Shown in pieces: positions 1-13,393 of a stretch of 64,000 nt of DNA. Source of the DNA: Galbula dea (taxonomy: Eukaryota > Chordata > Aves > Piciformes > Galbulidae); NCBI GenBank assembly GCA_013399015.1, contig VWZX01002527.1, positions 277,181-341,180 on the forward strand. Reading direction: 5' to 3'. The notes beneath the pieces are model-generated. The model had not been told where the DNA came from and ran no database searches. It was given only the letters and a program-made list of their open reading frames with translations. Position 1 is the first letter of the stretch. Each line of letters opens with the position of its first letter. Made by a program: the position numbers and the translations under genes.

Positions 1-1976
1 TTTTATCTTTAGAACAAGATGTTTCTCACAGATTACATCTGAGATGGCTGGGCTGAGGAGACAGGGCTAAGGAGGGCTGAAGGGGTGAAGAGGAACTCAG
101 GGAAGATCAGTTGTGACTGTCAGATCTCTTTGCTACCTGTGGGACAGGGCTGGACAAAGCAAGGCAGTGACATCCTCAAGCACTGGGTTTGATGTAACAG
201 TTATTATTTGCTCCTTCGCTCATCCTGAGTTTTCTCTGTGTGAGTGTACTTTCTGTGGTGCTAGGATCCTTCTTCATTCACTCTGTTTAAGTAGTGAAGT
301 AAGCTGCTTGTGGTTTTTTGTTTGCTGCAGAAACAGGCTCCTGGTGTTTTGTTTGTGTGACTTAAATGTGATTTGATGATGCTTCCCATTTCTACACTGA
401 TTCTCACCTAATCTTGGTTTTAGCACTGGTGGAAGAAATCATTGCTTGCAGCCTGCTGAGCTCTACCCGGGGTTCTATTGTCCCTGGTTTGTTGTGAGAT
501 GTTTGTGCTGATACTTCAAGTGTGGGTACATTTGGGGATGATGAGGTGTGGTTTTAGCAAATGTTTCTCAGAAAAATGCAAGATTTCTAAATCTTTGCCT
601 CCATTCTACCAGTGCATAATATCTGGGTCAATAATTTCTGTGTACCTGGTCAAGATACATACAAATCTGTACCTATTTGATTGTAAATACAAAGATGTTG
701 CAAACTAAAGTCATGGCTTTGAACAATACATATTCTTTCTGAACAACTACAACTTTCAGATTTAAATTTGCCTTTGTGCAAGCAAAAGCCTAAAGATGAG
801 GAAAGAGCTCTATGCTTTGCTACCAAAGACCAAAAAATCACATACAGAAGAGCAGTGCTCCAAGTCGCCTCTGTGCCACCTTGGATGGATATACCTGCTG
901 ACAGGCGTTTGAGTACATGGAGAAGATACAGCACATTTTATTATACGACAGCTCACAGTGGATAAGTTCAGGAAGGCTCAGGCTCAATTATCAGCAAAAG
1001 AGCTGTATTAAGTAAGCCTGTAGTAGTAGGAGAAATTGGTTTTGTTTTCATTCATACCCCTAAGGAAGAGTCTGAACATTACACATTTGTTACAGTGTGC
1101 ACAAACAAGTGTCATTTCAGTGATGGAGGCACTCCAAGTGCACTTGAATATCAACCACCATCTGGTGTGAGATCTGATCAAAGACCTCTGTAAAGAATAA
1201 AAATATTTAAACTGATTTGAGTCTGAGACAGTAGGATGCTGACTGAAATAGTTATACAGAATAGTTACAGAATGTCATCCTTAGATAAAGCTGCTCCACA
1301 TTTCCATCTGTGTCATTAGTATTATGTTACTATTTATTTTTATACTCTCAATACTGAATATCCCATAAGATAACATGAATAACATTAGCAGAAAGTTGAT
1401 GTGTGAACCTCAAATGCTTTCATATATTGTTAAAACATCATACTCACTAGTAGATTTAAAGCAAGGGGGAAACTACTTGGAAACAGAAGTCTGTGAAACA
1501 TGGTATGACCACTAAATTCAAATTGTCTAGGATAATTTCCATATGCTTAACATAAAAAATAAATACCATGAGGGACTTGGATGAGATACTGAGTAAGGGA
1601 CACATGAATTTCTGACTCTGAGTAATTATATCTTTGTATTGCACAACTGAGAAGCTATAACATCTAGCTGTGAAAGGATGTAATGCAAAGTCAGTCACAA
1701 TTACTTGCCTGGTTTAACAGCTGTGCTTTTTGAGGAAGAATATTCAAGAATTGATGGATATGTCACACCTTTTCTCGGCTTGCCCTCTGAAAAAAATTGT
1801 TAGAAAGCATCACAAAGTATTATAAGTTTTTTGCAATAAGATTCTCATCTAACACGTGTTCAGAATCACACCCCACTTCTTTACTGCCCAACTAATTTTC
1901 TTGAAGATGTTTTTCATCTGATGGCAGAATCTCAAAAACATGCCACCTAAATACAGAGTCATAAAAACAAAACCAA

Positions 1977-1993
1977 AACAACAACAACAACAA
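1977..1993. repeat. (ACA)n microsatellite
   Basis: ACAACAACAACAACAAC, near-perfect. Confidence 0.9.
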
Positions 1994-4900
1994 GAAGTTA
2001 GAAAACATGAAAATAGAGTCCTGGGAAGGACTTGAAGAGATCAGGTAGTTCATTTGATTGCTCTCAAATGTTGTTAAGCATAAGTGGACCAATCCTGAAG
2101 AACTTCTGTATAACCTGTACTTAAACCCACAGCTTCCCTGGGCAGCATTCCAGTGCCTCACTATGCAGTTGGGTTAGAAAGTGTGTTTGATGTGGGATTC
2201 ATTTCGTCATGTACACAATGTTCTTTTCAGACCTCACTTTTGCAAGATACCATTTTTGGCAACAGTCTATTGCAGTAATTACAGTGAGAGAAGGCTGTGC
2301 TTCTATAAGGGAACACATGGTACCTATATTTAGATCTAAAATGACAGCCCTTCTTAAAGCAATGAGGTATGTTTCCCAGTTAAGCTTTAAACCACAACTC
2401 TTTTTTGTACCGCAGCAGATGCACTCTCTATTGGTACATGTGGCAGTGCAATTCTATCTCTTGGGGCAGTTTTTATATTTCCATATGTCACTAAATGAAA
2501 AGTGTAACAGAGAAACTCAGTGTAGGGAAGACTGCTATGGCCTCTAGGAGTCAGTGGATATAGAACTGGTGACTGTCTACAAGATGCTGTGCTATGTTGT
2601 GCATCTGGACGACCTCAGGTGAGACCAATCTTCACCTCCTGCCAAACCTGGGTCATGGTGGTCATGCTAGGTTTGCTTTCCTTTATTCCCTTGGTGGATT
2701 CTTTAAGAAGGTGTATATGACATTCCAATCAAGTCAGTTACTATCCTGTGATTAATCCAGAGATCAATAATGCTCAACAGAATTAGCTGCTACAGACTGA
2801 GCCACTGATGGGAACTGAGGCCTGTTTCCCCTGTGATAGCACAAAAAAGATATATGTTAAAAGAACTGGTCCTCTGTGTTCAGGGATAACCATGGTGCTG
2901 AAGAGGCACTGTCCTTTGTCCCTTTTCATGTCTCTATCTCCTTTGGTTTATGCCTCTCTAAAATTTCAGATGTAATGAACCCTAGATGAAGAAGTTTAAG
3001 TTATTAATGAGGTAGTGATATAAAGAGCTATTCAATTTCTCATTTACAGTGGTATAAACTGAAAGCAGCTCCACTGAAGTCAACACAGATCCACTAAAGA
3101 CCAGAGCTAACTTAGCATGCAAGGACAATCTGTAAAGAGCTTTCTTCTTGCCCTCAGATCTGTCACGGAAGTTGGCCTAAATGCAGGTCTTCACATCCAC
3201 TTCTCTAGCTAAAACTGGGATCAGGAGCCGAGCAGGACTAGGAAGCTCTTCTGCCAATTTGCTATAAAGAAATAAAGGTTATAGGATTGCATAGGATGCA
3301 ATAGGATTCTGTTATAGGATGATTTCTAAATGGATTTATTTATCCCCAACAGAGGCAGACCTGTCAGGTATGAGTGGTTGTACAGGGATGCAGCAATAGC
3401 ATAATAATCTGAACTTAATTTAGAATATTTCTGTGCTAATCTATTTTCTAATGCAAACCTGAAGCCTGCTGATGTGTGAATAAACTTGCTAGTGTGGGGA
3501 CGCTGACTGCTCCTGGACTCTGGGGTTGTTGAATAGTGACTTGCATCCCATATGGAACCAAGAGGTAGATCTGAGGGCTTGACCTGAATGTAGTCCTGCT
3601 CTCTGGAGCAATGTTAATATGTCTTTTTCACTGTCTGGAAAAAAGTTCTATCTGGGTTGGGTTTTGCATAACATACCTAAAAATATGTTTACATATGGTC
3701 TGAAAACCTCAACTTCTGGACATTGAAGTATATGCTATGGACCAGTGGCTGCTCACCCTCACTTACTTATGACTAGTGAAACAGAGCAAGGCCCAAAGAG
3801 TTAACTTAGAAGGCCAGCTCGGCATTACTAGCAAACCCAAAAGTTTATGTCTCTGTTTTCTTAACCTACTAGCTGCAAAACTCCCACTAAACCTAACGGA
3901 GTCATTCAACTTAGTGCCAAGGCATTTCAGTATTTGAAAGTGAATACCAGTATATTTGCATACCTCCTGGTGTGCTGGCTGCTTTAATCCTGGAGGACAG
4001 ACCTGCTTCCTCACTGCCCCTAAATCATGCCACTTCATCGCCTGGGTCCCCCGAGGATTCTCTCTTCTGTGCTCTTTTGTGCCGATGCTCATTTATGATT
4101 TAAACATCACAAGCTCTTGGTGACAATATTCTAACTAGGAATAAACTGTTGGCACATTTCCAGAGTACAGTACAGCATACATGTTTAGACTGCTGAAAGG
4201 GAATTTGGCTTGCAGAGCAGGGGACTCAGTTCAAGCCCCAAAGCTGTCCTGTTAATGTAATGCCTAAAGTGACGTTGTATTTTTATTGGGGAATGCTTTA
4301 TGCAGTTCTGTCTTTTTATAACTCATTATTGTAAAAAAAATGAAACAACTAAAACAAAACAAAAACCAAACAAACCAAAATCATCTCTTTTTGAGAGCTC
4401 TCTCTGCATTTAAGTGAGATATCTCTGCATTCAGCCTCCAGTTGCTGAGATTAATAGCACAATCTTCCTGGATTTTTGGTCTTCTAAATTACTTTGTAAA
4501 ATTCCTACATTTTTGGTAGGCTTAGTGAGAGTTTTCTTCCTATTTATATATGAAATATAATATATGATTTGTCAGTTTAAAGCTTCAGCTGGTTTATAAA
4601 ATAAGTAGTTTCGCTGAAATCAGTGAGAGGGCTCAGCATGCATAAAATAAAGTGCAGGAGAGACAAATCTCATCATGCCTATACATACACAGATGTCTCA
4701 TCATTTCTTACATGTGCTTGTAACTTTCTCTTGTATATTCTTTTATAGTCTCTTTAATTAAGAATAAAGGTATTCTACTATAAACAAAAATTCCTGCAGT
4801 TTTATGGGGATAACAACGGAGCAGCTGCTGAGGCAAATCTTATTTCCAACTTATGTACCAGAATTGCGAAGTGCTGTTTGTTGGGGGAAAAACAGCAACA

Positions 4901-7900
4901 AGTACAAGTAGCAATTCAGCTATTCTAAGAAATTCTTACTCATCCAAAATAAATTCTTCTCACAATCTGGTCTACCCATGGAAGAGTGCTGTAAAAAGTT
5001 CATCCAAATATATTAATGCACATTGCAGACTCTATGGATGCAGCAAGAAGTTAGATTTTGAAATTGTATGTAAAGCAATGTAAATTAGACCCTCCTTTCA
5101 CCCAGGTAGAAAAAATGCAAGTAGGTTTAATATGAAGCTGGTGTAAAGGGGATCTAATTTGCAGAATATCTGTGAATTTTGTTAGTGAATACAAATAAAC
5201 TGCTGTATATCCTAGGGGGAGGAAAAAGGAATGAGCATTAAACTACAATGGATTTCCCTGCACTGAATACATATCAAAACTCTTTGTCTAACAGAGGTGG
5301 GGAGAATTTGTAACATATTTGTGATGTACCAGTAGAATTGCTTAATGTAATATTTGCAAAAATATAGTATGGCTATATGTGTCTTGAGGTGGCTTGACAT
5401 GTCAAAAGTTGCTTCAGAAAACAAACTCATCTGCAGGCTGAGGATGCTTTGACTGGCCCAAAAGCCCTTCAGTACTCTTAGCAGCACCACTTACCAGGGC
5501 AGAGAGCAAGTGCAATAGGAAAACCTCTATGTCAGTGCCATGGCTTGGATTTTATGCATCAACAGCAGGAGTTAGGGTGCCCTCAGAGGGTCAATCCAGA
5601 CTGCCTGATACTTCCTGCAGTGGGCTTAGACCCGCACTGGGCTGAACCAAGCACACCACTGGCAAGGTGTATGTCTCTTTGCTGGCTACATAGGGACCCC
5701 AGAATAAAAACTGTCAAGTGTATTATTCATGCTAAAAGTAGGTAGGTTGGGCTTGTGGTGACTAAAAAGGTCTTAAAAATGAGCAGGCTGCTTTCCCCTT
5801 TGCCCATTGCTGTCCAGCTGGGTGGACAGCAGGGAGCAGCCAGAGAGGGCAGGTGGCTCTGGCACTACACCACAGTACCTGACACGAGGAAGGATTCCCT
5901 CCAGCGTGGCAGTGACAGAGACCGGACCCCATTGGAGAAGCTCCCACGGTAACCAGAGTGACCGGCAACTTTCTGGACGAGGATCTTCCCACCTGCATTG
6001 TCGATTACACCGCTGCAAGGGGAAAACATGATGTATGAAGGCAGAAGTTCTCCCATAAAACTTAGAAACTGTTCAGCAATGCAAGAGGTATGACACATTC
6101 ACTTTTACTTTAAACCAGGTATATAGTGGAGGTGTGACTCTACTACTACCTCCGCTGCTAAGAATATTTGTGTTTCTTCCACATAGAGAAGAATGCTTTG
6201 TTTGAAAGTGCTGTCAGGATGTTTACTCTTCCCACTGATCTACAGGTCCTGTGTTTAAGGTTGACCTAATTGCACACAACAGCAAGCTACTGCCTTTGTT
6301 AAAATTCCTGCAAGCTTGATGGAATGCCTGAAGATACAGACAGTGGTAACCAGAGGAGTTTTCAGGTCAACTAAGTGTCATAAATAGAAATGTGAGGCAA
6401 ACTTCTCACTAGCTTGACTTTTTCATTTGGAAAAAAAGTTATGTTTTCTTCATGTCCCAGTATGTGTTATCTGCAAAAAAACTAAGCCTGGCGAAAACTA
6501 CACAATATTGCTGGAAGCTGTTAGAAAACCTGGCAGGCTTCTTGTGGGGTGTATATTAAATTGCTTGACATATGACATAGCATTTATCTCAAGACAAACA
6601 GAAAACCTTCAGCATGCACAACTTGCTGTGGCATCACTAGGAAAGCAGGCAACCCAGGAAGCAAGTGCAGCTCTAGAGGGGTGGGAGGACTGGCAGTAAG
6701 GACACAGTGCAGGAAAATAAGTAACGGGCAGCAAATAATGGTGAAGAATACTTTAGCTGCATTTTCCTCTGATGATTTCAAGAATCAGAGGAAGGAGGAA
6801 AGGAAATTAATTGTCTGCGGAAAAGCAACATATGAACTAATTAGGATAAACCCAGCTGTCAAATGAGGAAAACCAAAACCCTCACTGTAACAATAGAGGC
6901 AACACATACTACGATACATACTATATAGGAAACTGCAATCTCTATCAGTATTTTGTAACTTCCCTTTGGGACAAGGTCTGTGTGCACAGAAAAACTATTT
7001 CCATTGTGCACTAGTATCTAAAGGAAGAATTTGTCGTTTGAAAGTCAGTTACTTGGGAGTCATCTCTCTCCAGCAAGGGGCTGAGCAGAAAAGCTGCAGC
7101 CAGGAGGTGGCAGCCCTACACACACAGGCATGTCAGCCTGTGTGCTGTGCAGCGTATAGGTTAAGGTATAAAGCCCGAAAGCCTTAACTATTCAGCTTTC
7201 CTCAAGATCTCAGCTATTTCACACAACTGGAAACTCTGTTTATAGCTTGAATAATTCCAAATGAAATAATCTGTCAATCAGGCTTTATAAGTTCTTGCTG
7301 TATTCTTGGCTGACTGCATCCATCCTCTGCATCCTGCCTCCAGTTATGGTATGTTTTGGTTGTCAGTTTGGTTGAAGTTATTCTCTGTTAACATTTTATG
7401 CACATTTTTTCAAAGCTAATAAAACTTGGCAAAACTTGTGCTGGAAAATTTGTAGCATACATTTTCTTGTCCAGTGTCCTTTTCTGTGGCAGAAAACCAC
7501 AGTACTCGGCCTGTGATATCAAGGACAGTTAAATTCAAACCTGGAGAACCAAAATCGATGCCAGAGACATGAGAGTTATGTGTATTTATCACTGGTGACA
7601 TGCCTATTTTTTTCTGAATCTTATTTGTAGCAGCAGCTTAATCCTTGTCTTCGACTTGAATAAAAATATCACAACAGTAATTTGATATGCATGAAAGAGA
7701 GATCTGCAAATCTCAAGACACTTCTCTAAAAGCTGAGAAACGTCTTCAGATATGACTGATTTCAAAAGGAATACAGGATTGACAGTCTTTATTGAAGGTT
7801 TCTAGCAGAACAGCAGCCTGCAATCAAACCCACAAGGAAGTGAGAACTTTAAAAGGTTTGAAAAGCTGAGATCTCCCTACATTGATAAGACTGTTTTGTA

Positions 7901-8363
7901 GGAGTGCCTTGCTCATTTAAACTCACTCACCTATGAATTGCAGCACTGCACACACTGGAAAAGGAAGCATAAATGTCTGTCCCATAAACACGGTATTTTA
8001 CATCTTGACATCCAGGAGGGCATTTTGCAATGAATTCTGGATTGATTATCTTCCCAGCCTTGACATCACAATCGATCTGAGGTACATCTGTGAGTGTAAA
8101 ATCTTAGTAATGTCAGATTGAATTTTTTCATAGCTGAGTGATCTTGTAATGAAACAATGAATAACTGAGTGACACGGATACCCTCCTCTCATGTCTTCAT
8201 ATCAACTGTTTTGGAACAAAAGACATGTCTTCTGCATCTACAATATAACACCCTATGCTGAGGCATGAGGCTGTAATTAAGGGTGGAATAAAGAAGCCTG
8301 AGCATATTTCTGACCTTCAGTGTTAGCTTCTCTGAAGGAAATATCTGTTATGACACTTTGCTG

Positions 8364-8381
8364 AAGAAAGAAAGAAAGAAA
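8364..8381. repeat. (GAAA)n microsatellite
   Basis: AAGAAAGAAAGAAAGAAA, about 90 bp before the CR1 piece at the assembly gap. Confidence 0.9.
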
Positions 8382-8457
8382 TGTAGTCCTGTAGGTTGTG
8401 GATAACATGTGGGAAAGAGGGAGTCACAGCTGGGAAAGGACTGTGCATACGCAAAGG

Positions 8458-8552
8458 TAATCAGGGGTCTGGAGAACAGGCCTTATGAGGAGAGGCTTAG
8501 GAAGCTGGGCTTGTTTAGCCTGGAGAAGAGGAGGCTGAGGGGAGACCTTATC
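8458..8552 (+). mobile_element. CR1 RT fragment running into an assembly gap
   Basis: The sequence translates as RGLENRPYEERLRKLGLFSL, then EKRRLRGDLI, the CR1 RT C-terminal domain in plus orientation. It ends at the first N. It is about 90% like the equivalent part of the 10.6-kb copy, but in the opposite orientation. Confidence 0.9.
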
Positions 8553-8648
8553 NNNNNNNNNNNNNNNNNNNNNNNNNNNNNNNNNNNNNNNNNNNNNNNN
8601 NNNNNNNNNNNNNNNNNNNNNNNNNNNNNNNNNNNNNNNNNNNNNNNN
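8553..8648. other. Assembly gap (96 N)
   Basis: A run of N flanked on both sides by CR1 sequence in opposite orientations. Confidence 0.99.
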
Positions 8649-9117
8649 TGTACTCAGGATGATCTGCTCCATCAGCTTTCCTGGCACAGAAGTCAGACTA
8701 ACAGGCCTGTAATTTCCCGGATCATCTCTCCTTCCCTTCTTATATATGGGGGTAACATTGGCTGATTTACAGTCTGCTGGTACCTCCCCACTCAGCCAGG
8801 ACTTTTTGAAAAATGATGGAAAGTGGCTTGGTGAGCACCTCCTCCAGCTCTTTCAGCACCCTTAGTTGCAGCCCATCTGGCCCCATGGATTTGTGCTCAT
8901 CCAGGTGATGCAGCAGGTCACTGACCATCTCCTCTTGGACTAGGGGGGAGTCACACCTTTCCCTGACCCTGTTCCCCAGTTTAGGGGAATGGATTCCCTT
9001 TGAAACAATAGCCTTATTATTAAAGACTGAGGCAAAGAATGCATTAAGCACCTCAGCCTTATCCTTGCTGCATATAATCACCTGCATATGCTTTGGGTTA
9101 CAGCCTGTCCATTTCAT
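8649..9117 (-). mobile_element. CR1 RT fragment, duplicate of 11884-12300
   Basis: Positions 8649-9065 appear base-for-base the same as 11884-12300 (constant offset 3235), including the one-base frameshift in the G run (8786-8789). Beyond 9065 the two differ. This copy continues to about 9117 with a different upstream sequence (SKDKAEVLNAFF preceded by KWTGCNPKHMQVII). It starts abruptly at the assembly gap and lacks a 3' end. Confidence 0.92.
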
Positions 9118-10591
9118 GTATTTATGCCACTCTTTCTTTGAAAACCTTTAGTGCCTGCAAAGCACTTTTGTGCTACCTGATGACCTATGGAAACACATTT
9201 TAGTAGTGAAGCAACATTTTCCCCTTTACGCACATTTGGTAACACACCTTTTACTTAGTGATATGATTTCTCAAACAAAATCTGTTACATAACATATGCT
9301 CCCATTGACTCTGCAGACAATTGTGAAGTCACCAGAATATAACCTCACTTTGGCCTTTTTTTACACATCAGACATGTCTACTGTAAAGCAGCCAAAGATA
9401 TGGCTGGGACCACTTACACAGCTTAGCCTTTTTTGCCTTCTTTGTAGCTTCTTTAGCTGCATATGTACATATAAAAAGCACACCTAAAACAAAGAAAACA
9501 TACTTTCAGGAAAAAGGGAGACTATCAACATTAGTTACCACAAGATCCTGTACATGAGATTCTCCAAATATGAATCAACAGGTTGAAAATATGAAATAGG
9601 AATATTCTCAGCCACAGCTAGGTTTCTCCTTGTTGGTTAACTTCACCATCAAGGTGGTATAGACTAGGATATTTTTCTGAAGGGAATTAAAGATCAGTTC
9701 ATTTCATACATTCATCTGTGCAACTAACTCACTGTGAAAAGATGCTACTGAGTCCATGTTGTCCAGAAAACCAGAAAAGGCCCTACGCGTGTAGCTTTCC
9801 TTGTTAGATTTACTTGCTAAATACAAGATATACAAAACCTCTTCATTCTCTACACTTATTTTATAAGCACCGTATTTTGCATAATCAGTAACTTAATTAC
9901 AAATATCTTGACTTTCCCAACCACACTTCTCTCTCTGAGCTTTCAGAGGGAATTGAAACTCTCTATGATGTTATAGCTGATTCTCTCATCATTTGTTAAT
10001 TTGTTCTTACTAGAATATGCAACAACACTCTTATTTCTCTTATGCTCTTTTCCCCTTAGGGCTTATTGCAAAGAGTTTGCAGGCTTAATCACTCCTAGAA
10101 CTTGCTCAAAAGAAAATCAGTGACAATGTATAGGTACAGTGTATAAGTGCCTTTTTTCAGTGGTGCAGTTGTGTAATCAGTTTTCTGTAGTTAGAAAAAT
10201 GATCTAACCAGTAGAAAATAGTGCATAGTTCTAACAACCTACAATGTCAGGGCATAATTTAATGTGGAGAAAGTAATCTCGTCTCTTAATAAAGACAGAA
10301 GACCTACATAGATAGCTATGAATTTGAACTATGAAAGGCTATCCTGCCAGATTTGAGGATCACACCTAAAGGGAATATTATCTGGGAATATCACAATTAA
10401 AGTCATACAGCACTGTTAGGCTATTGCGGCAGCTGGATCTCTATCAAAGAGAGACATATAAGTAAAGCACACTAAGAAATCATGCTTGATCAACCAGACT
10501 GTTCATGCAAGATGAATTGCAAACTCTGGAGTCTCTACAATGTTCCAAAAAAGTAAGATCCTGTCTGACTGTCAGAGGAAAGAAAATAAGA
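9118..10591. other. Gene-free stretch between two CR1 pieces
   Basis: AT-rich, with no frame above 63 codons and no repeat I can name. Confidence 0.65.
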
Positions 10592-10674
10592 TCACAGAAT
10601 CACAGAATCATTACAGTTCGAAAGGACCCTCAAGATCATCTAGTCCAACCAATAGCCCTACACTACTCTTATCC

Positions 10675-11922
10675 CTAAATCATCCCCTGAAGAAACACAT
10701 CTAGCCTCTTAAAAACCTCCAGGAATGGTGACTTTACCACCTCCCTGGGCAGCCTATTCCAATACCTCACCACTCTTTCAGTAAAGAAATTCTTCCTAAT
10801 ATCTAATCTAAACCTACCCTGGCACAACTTAAGCCCATTCCCTCTAGTCCTGTCACTAGTCACAAGGGAGAAGAGGCCAACACCTGCCTCCCTAGAATGA
10901 CCTTTCAAGTAGCTGAAGAGAGCGATAAGGTCTCCCCTCAGCCTCCTCTTCTCCAGGCTAAACAACCCCAGCTCCCTAAGCATCAACTCATAAGGCCTGT
11001 TCTCCAGACCCCTGACTAGCTTAGTTGCCCTTCTCTGCACCCTCTCCAGCACCTCAATGTCCTTCCTATACTGCGGTGCCCAAAAGTGCACACAGTACTC
11101 GAAGTGTGGCCTCACCGGCACCGAGTACAGTGGCAAGATCACCTCCCTGCTCCTGCTGGTCACACTATTCCTGATACAAGCCAGGATGCCATTGGCCTTC
11201 TTAGCCACCTGGGCACACTGCTGGCTCATGTTCAGCCGGCTGTCAATCAGCACCCCCAGGTCCTTCTCTGCTGGGGAGCTCTCCAGCCACTCCTTCCCGA
11301 GCCTGTAGCGCTGCTGGGGGTTGTTACGCCCAAAATGCAGGACTCTACATTGACCCTTATTAAAACTCATCCCATTGGTCTCTGCCCATCGATCCAGCCT
11401 GTCTAGGTCCCTCTGCAGAGCCTGCCTATCCTGAAGCAGATCGACACTCCCACCCAGCTTAGTGTCATCTGCAAACTTACTAAGGGTGCACTCTATCCCC
11501 TCATCCAAGTCATCAATAAAGATGTTGAACAGGAGAGGCCCCAGCACTGACCCCTGAGGGACACCGCTCGTGACCGGCCGCCAACCGGACTTGACTCCAT
11601 TGAGCACAACCCTCTGGACTCGGCCATCCAACCAATTTTTGATCCAGCCAAGGGTGTGCTCATCCAAGCCACGAGCAGCCAGCTTCTCAAGGAGAATGCT
11701 GTGGGAAACTGTGTCAAACGCCTTGCTAAAGTCAAGGTAGACAACATCCACAGCCCTTCCTTCATCTAATAAGCAGGTTACCCCATCATAGAAGGAGATC
11801 AGGTTAGTCAGACAGGACCTGCCTTTTGTGAAGCCATGCTGACTGGACCCGATCCCCTGGCCGCTCTGCAAGTGCTGCAGAAGTGTACTCAGGATGATCT
11901 GCTCCATCAGCTTTCCTGGCAC
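10675..11922 (-). pseudogene. CR1 reverse transcriptase, long open 3' part of ORF2
   Basis: The frame has 415 codons from the Met of MPGKLMEQ. In order it shows the HGFTKGRSCLTNL block, motif A YLDFSKAFDTVSHS, motif B GVPQGSVLGPLLFN, motif C FADDTKLGG, the CR1 C-terminal domain (VRPHFEYCVHFWAPQYRK, FSLEKRRLRGDLIALF) and the terminal NRLPREVVKSPFLEVFK. It would normally be part of a larger endonuclease-RT protein. Here it lacks the N-terminal half and is set off by a one-base frameshift. It is open but not a complete gene, and the apparent Met start is probably internal. Confidence 0.9.
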
Positions 11923-12001
11923 AGAAGTCAGACTAACAGGCCTGTAATTTCCCGGATCATCTCTCCTTCCCTTCTTATATATGGGGGTAACATTGGCTGA
12001 T

Positions 12002-12334
12002 TTACAGTCTGCTGGTACCTCCCCACTCAGCCAGGACTTTTTGAAAAATGATGGAAAGTGGCTTGGTGAGCACCTCCTCCAGCTCTTTCAGCACCCTTAG
12101 TTGCAGCCCATCTGGCCCCATGGATTTGTGCTCATCCAGGTGATGCAGCAGGTCACTGACCATCTCCTCTTGGACTAGGGGGGAGTCACACCTTTCCCTG
12201 ACCCTGTTCCCCAGTTTAGGGGAATGGATTCCCTTTGAAACAATAGCCTTATTATTAAAGACTGAGGCAAAGAATGCATTAAGCACCTCAGCCTTATCCT
12301 CGTCCTTTCTCACTAACTCCCCTCGTGCATCCAT
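12002..12334 (-). pseudogene. CR1 reverse transcriptase, upstream part before a frameshift
   Basis: Contains DKAEVLNAFFASVFNN, HKSMGPDGLQLRVLKEL and PLSIIFQKVLAEW, then leaves frame at the shortened G run and stops at 12002. In the other frame the sequence continues as VPADCKSANVTPIYKKG, which shows that one base is missing relative to an intact element. Confidence 0.9.
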
Positions 12335-12335
12335 T

Positions 12336-13393
12336 AGGGTTTATAGCCTTTTTAATTGGCATCTTTTTTTTCATGGAAAGAGAAAGAACACAGAGGAATA
12401 TTGGGAAGGGATGTTCCCAAATAAGAAAGAGCTGATTTTTCTTTGGAGGGAATCTTTACATTACAGACATTTTTCTGGTCTAGTTCAGCCATCTGATGTG
12501 AACTGCATGCATCTGGTCATGTACCTACAGATCTCTGAAAGTAATTAATATTGTTTCTTTGCCAAAGTCAAGACTTTTTTTTAAGCCCATGTCTGAAAAG
12601 CTGTGCCAAAGTTTACTTTACCTGGTACTGAAAGCTTCATCAGTCATGGAGTCCAAAGGCAATAGAAGAAGCCAGCAGCCACTGGTCAGCCAGGGCAGGA
12701 GGGTACAAACCCACAAACTATTAATTACAGCACAGCAACTGTACTTACCAAAGAAGGCTGCAATGACTGTGGCCTTCATGTTTAGTAATGCAAAATCTGG
12801 ATATGTCAGTAACGTGCACTGAAAAGGAAAAGAAGAGTACGTCAGACTGCATCTAAAGGCATTGCAGATGACACTGGAATGGTGGAGGAAGAGTGACTGT
12901 ACAGTCTTCTTCAACCTTTCACAGTCCTTATGTGCTGCATCCTCTTCTCACGTTTTGTAGAGCAGCTGACGTCCCCAGAGGAGAAGGTGCTTGAACTGTG
13001 GCACTCCCACTTTTGTCCAAGATTTGCCTTTTGCCTTAGGAAACCAAGGTTTCATTCCGCGTACTTCCTTCTGAAGTCAGTGGCAGGAGAGGGCATGATG
13101 GTGCAGCATACCACTATAGGCCACAGAGGCCAGGTTTCCACAAAAGGGAATCTAGACAAGGCAGAGGTCAGATTCTCACAAGAAAGAAGTTAGATAGCCT
13201 CAGAGAGAGAGTGGAAGTCAGCTAGCAGGAGTTTTGCAGCTGCACATAAGGGCCTTGACACCCTACACAGTCGTAAGATGCTATCCTCCCCACATCTCCC
13301 CACAGCTCACAGCACCAGTCTTATCATATTTACATGTCTTTGTAGTATACTGTTTTTTATTAGATTTATAGTAGTTGTTTTTATCTACTAAAT
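12336..13393. other. Gene-free stretch before the 13.4-kb tandem repeats
   Basis: Short frames only (at most 98 codons). Part of 13190-13393 may belong to the LTR-like element that follows. Confidence 0.6.

Larger units (their letters stand above)
1..8457. other. Gene-free AT-rich DNA
   Basis: All open frames are under 115 codons and show no family motifs. A/C-rich runs lie near 1960-1993 and 4335-4380, and there is an imperfect repeat of ATAGGAT at 3280-3320. A somewhat GC-richer patch at 5860-6030 holds overlapping short frames on both strands that I could not connect to any gene. No RNA gene seen. Confidence 0.6.
10592..12335 (-). mobile_element. Young-looking 5'-truncated CR1 with nearly intact reverse transcriptase
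   Basis: The 3' end is the CACAGAAT repeat at 10592. The RT is open for 415 codons (10675-11922) and its upstream part for 110 codons (12002-12334). The two are offset by a single-base difference in the G run at 12021-12024 on the minus strand. All RT palm motifs are present and unaltered (YLDFSKAFDTV, GVPQGSVLG, FADDTKLGG). The copy is truncated near 12335, before the endonuclease. The lack of internal stops marks it as the most recent CR1 here. Confidence 0.94.

Noticed and set aside
5865..6098. GC-richer patch with overlapping frames on both strands, one reading TGNFLDEDLPTCIVDY
   Set aside because: Looks protein-like for some 25 residues, but I found no splice donor or continuing frame and cannot assign it.
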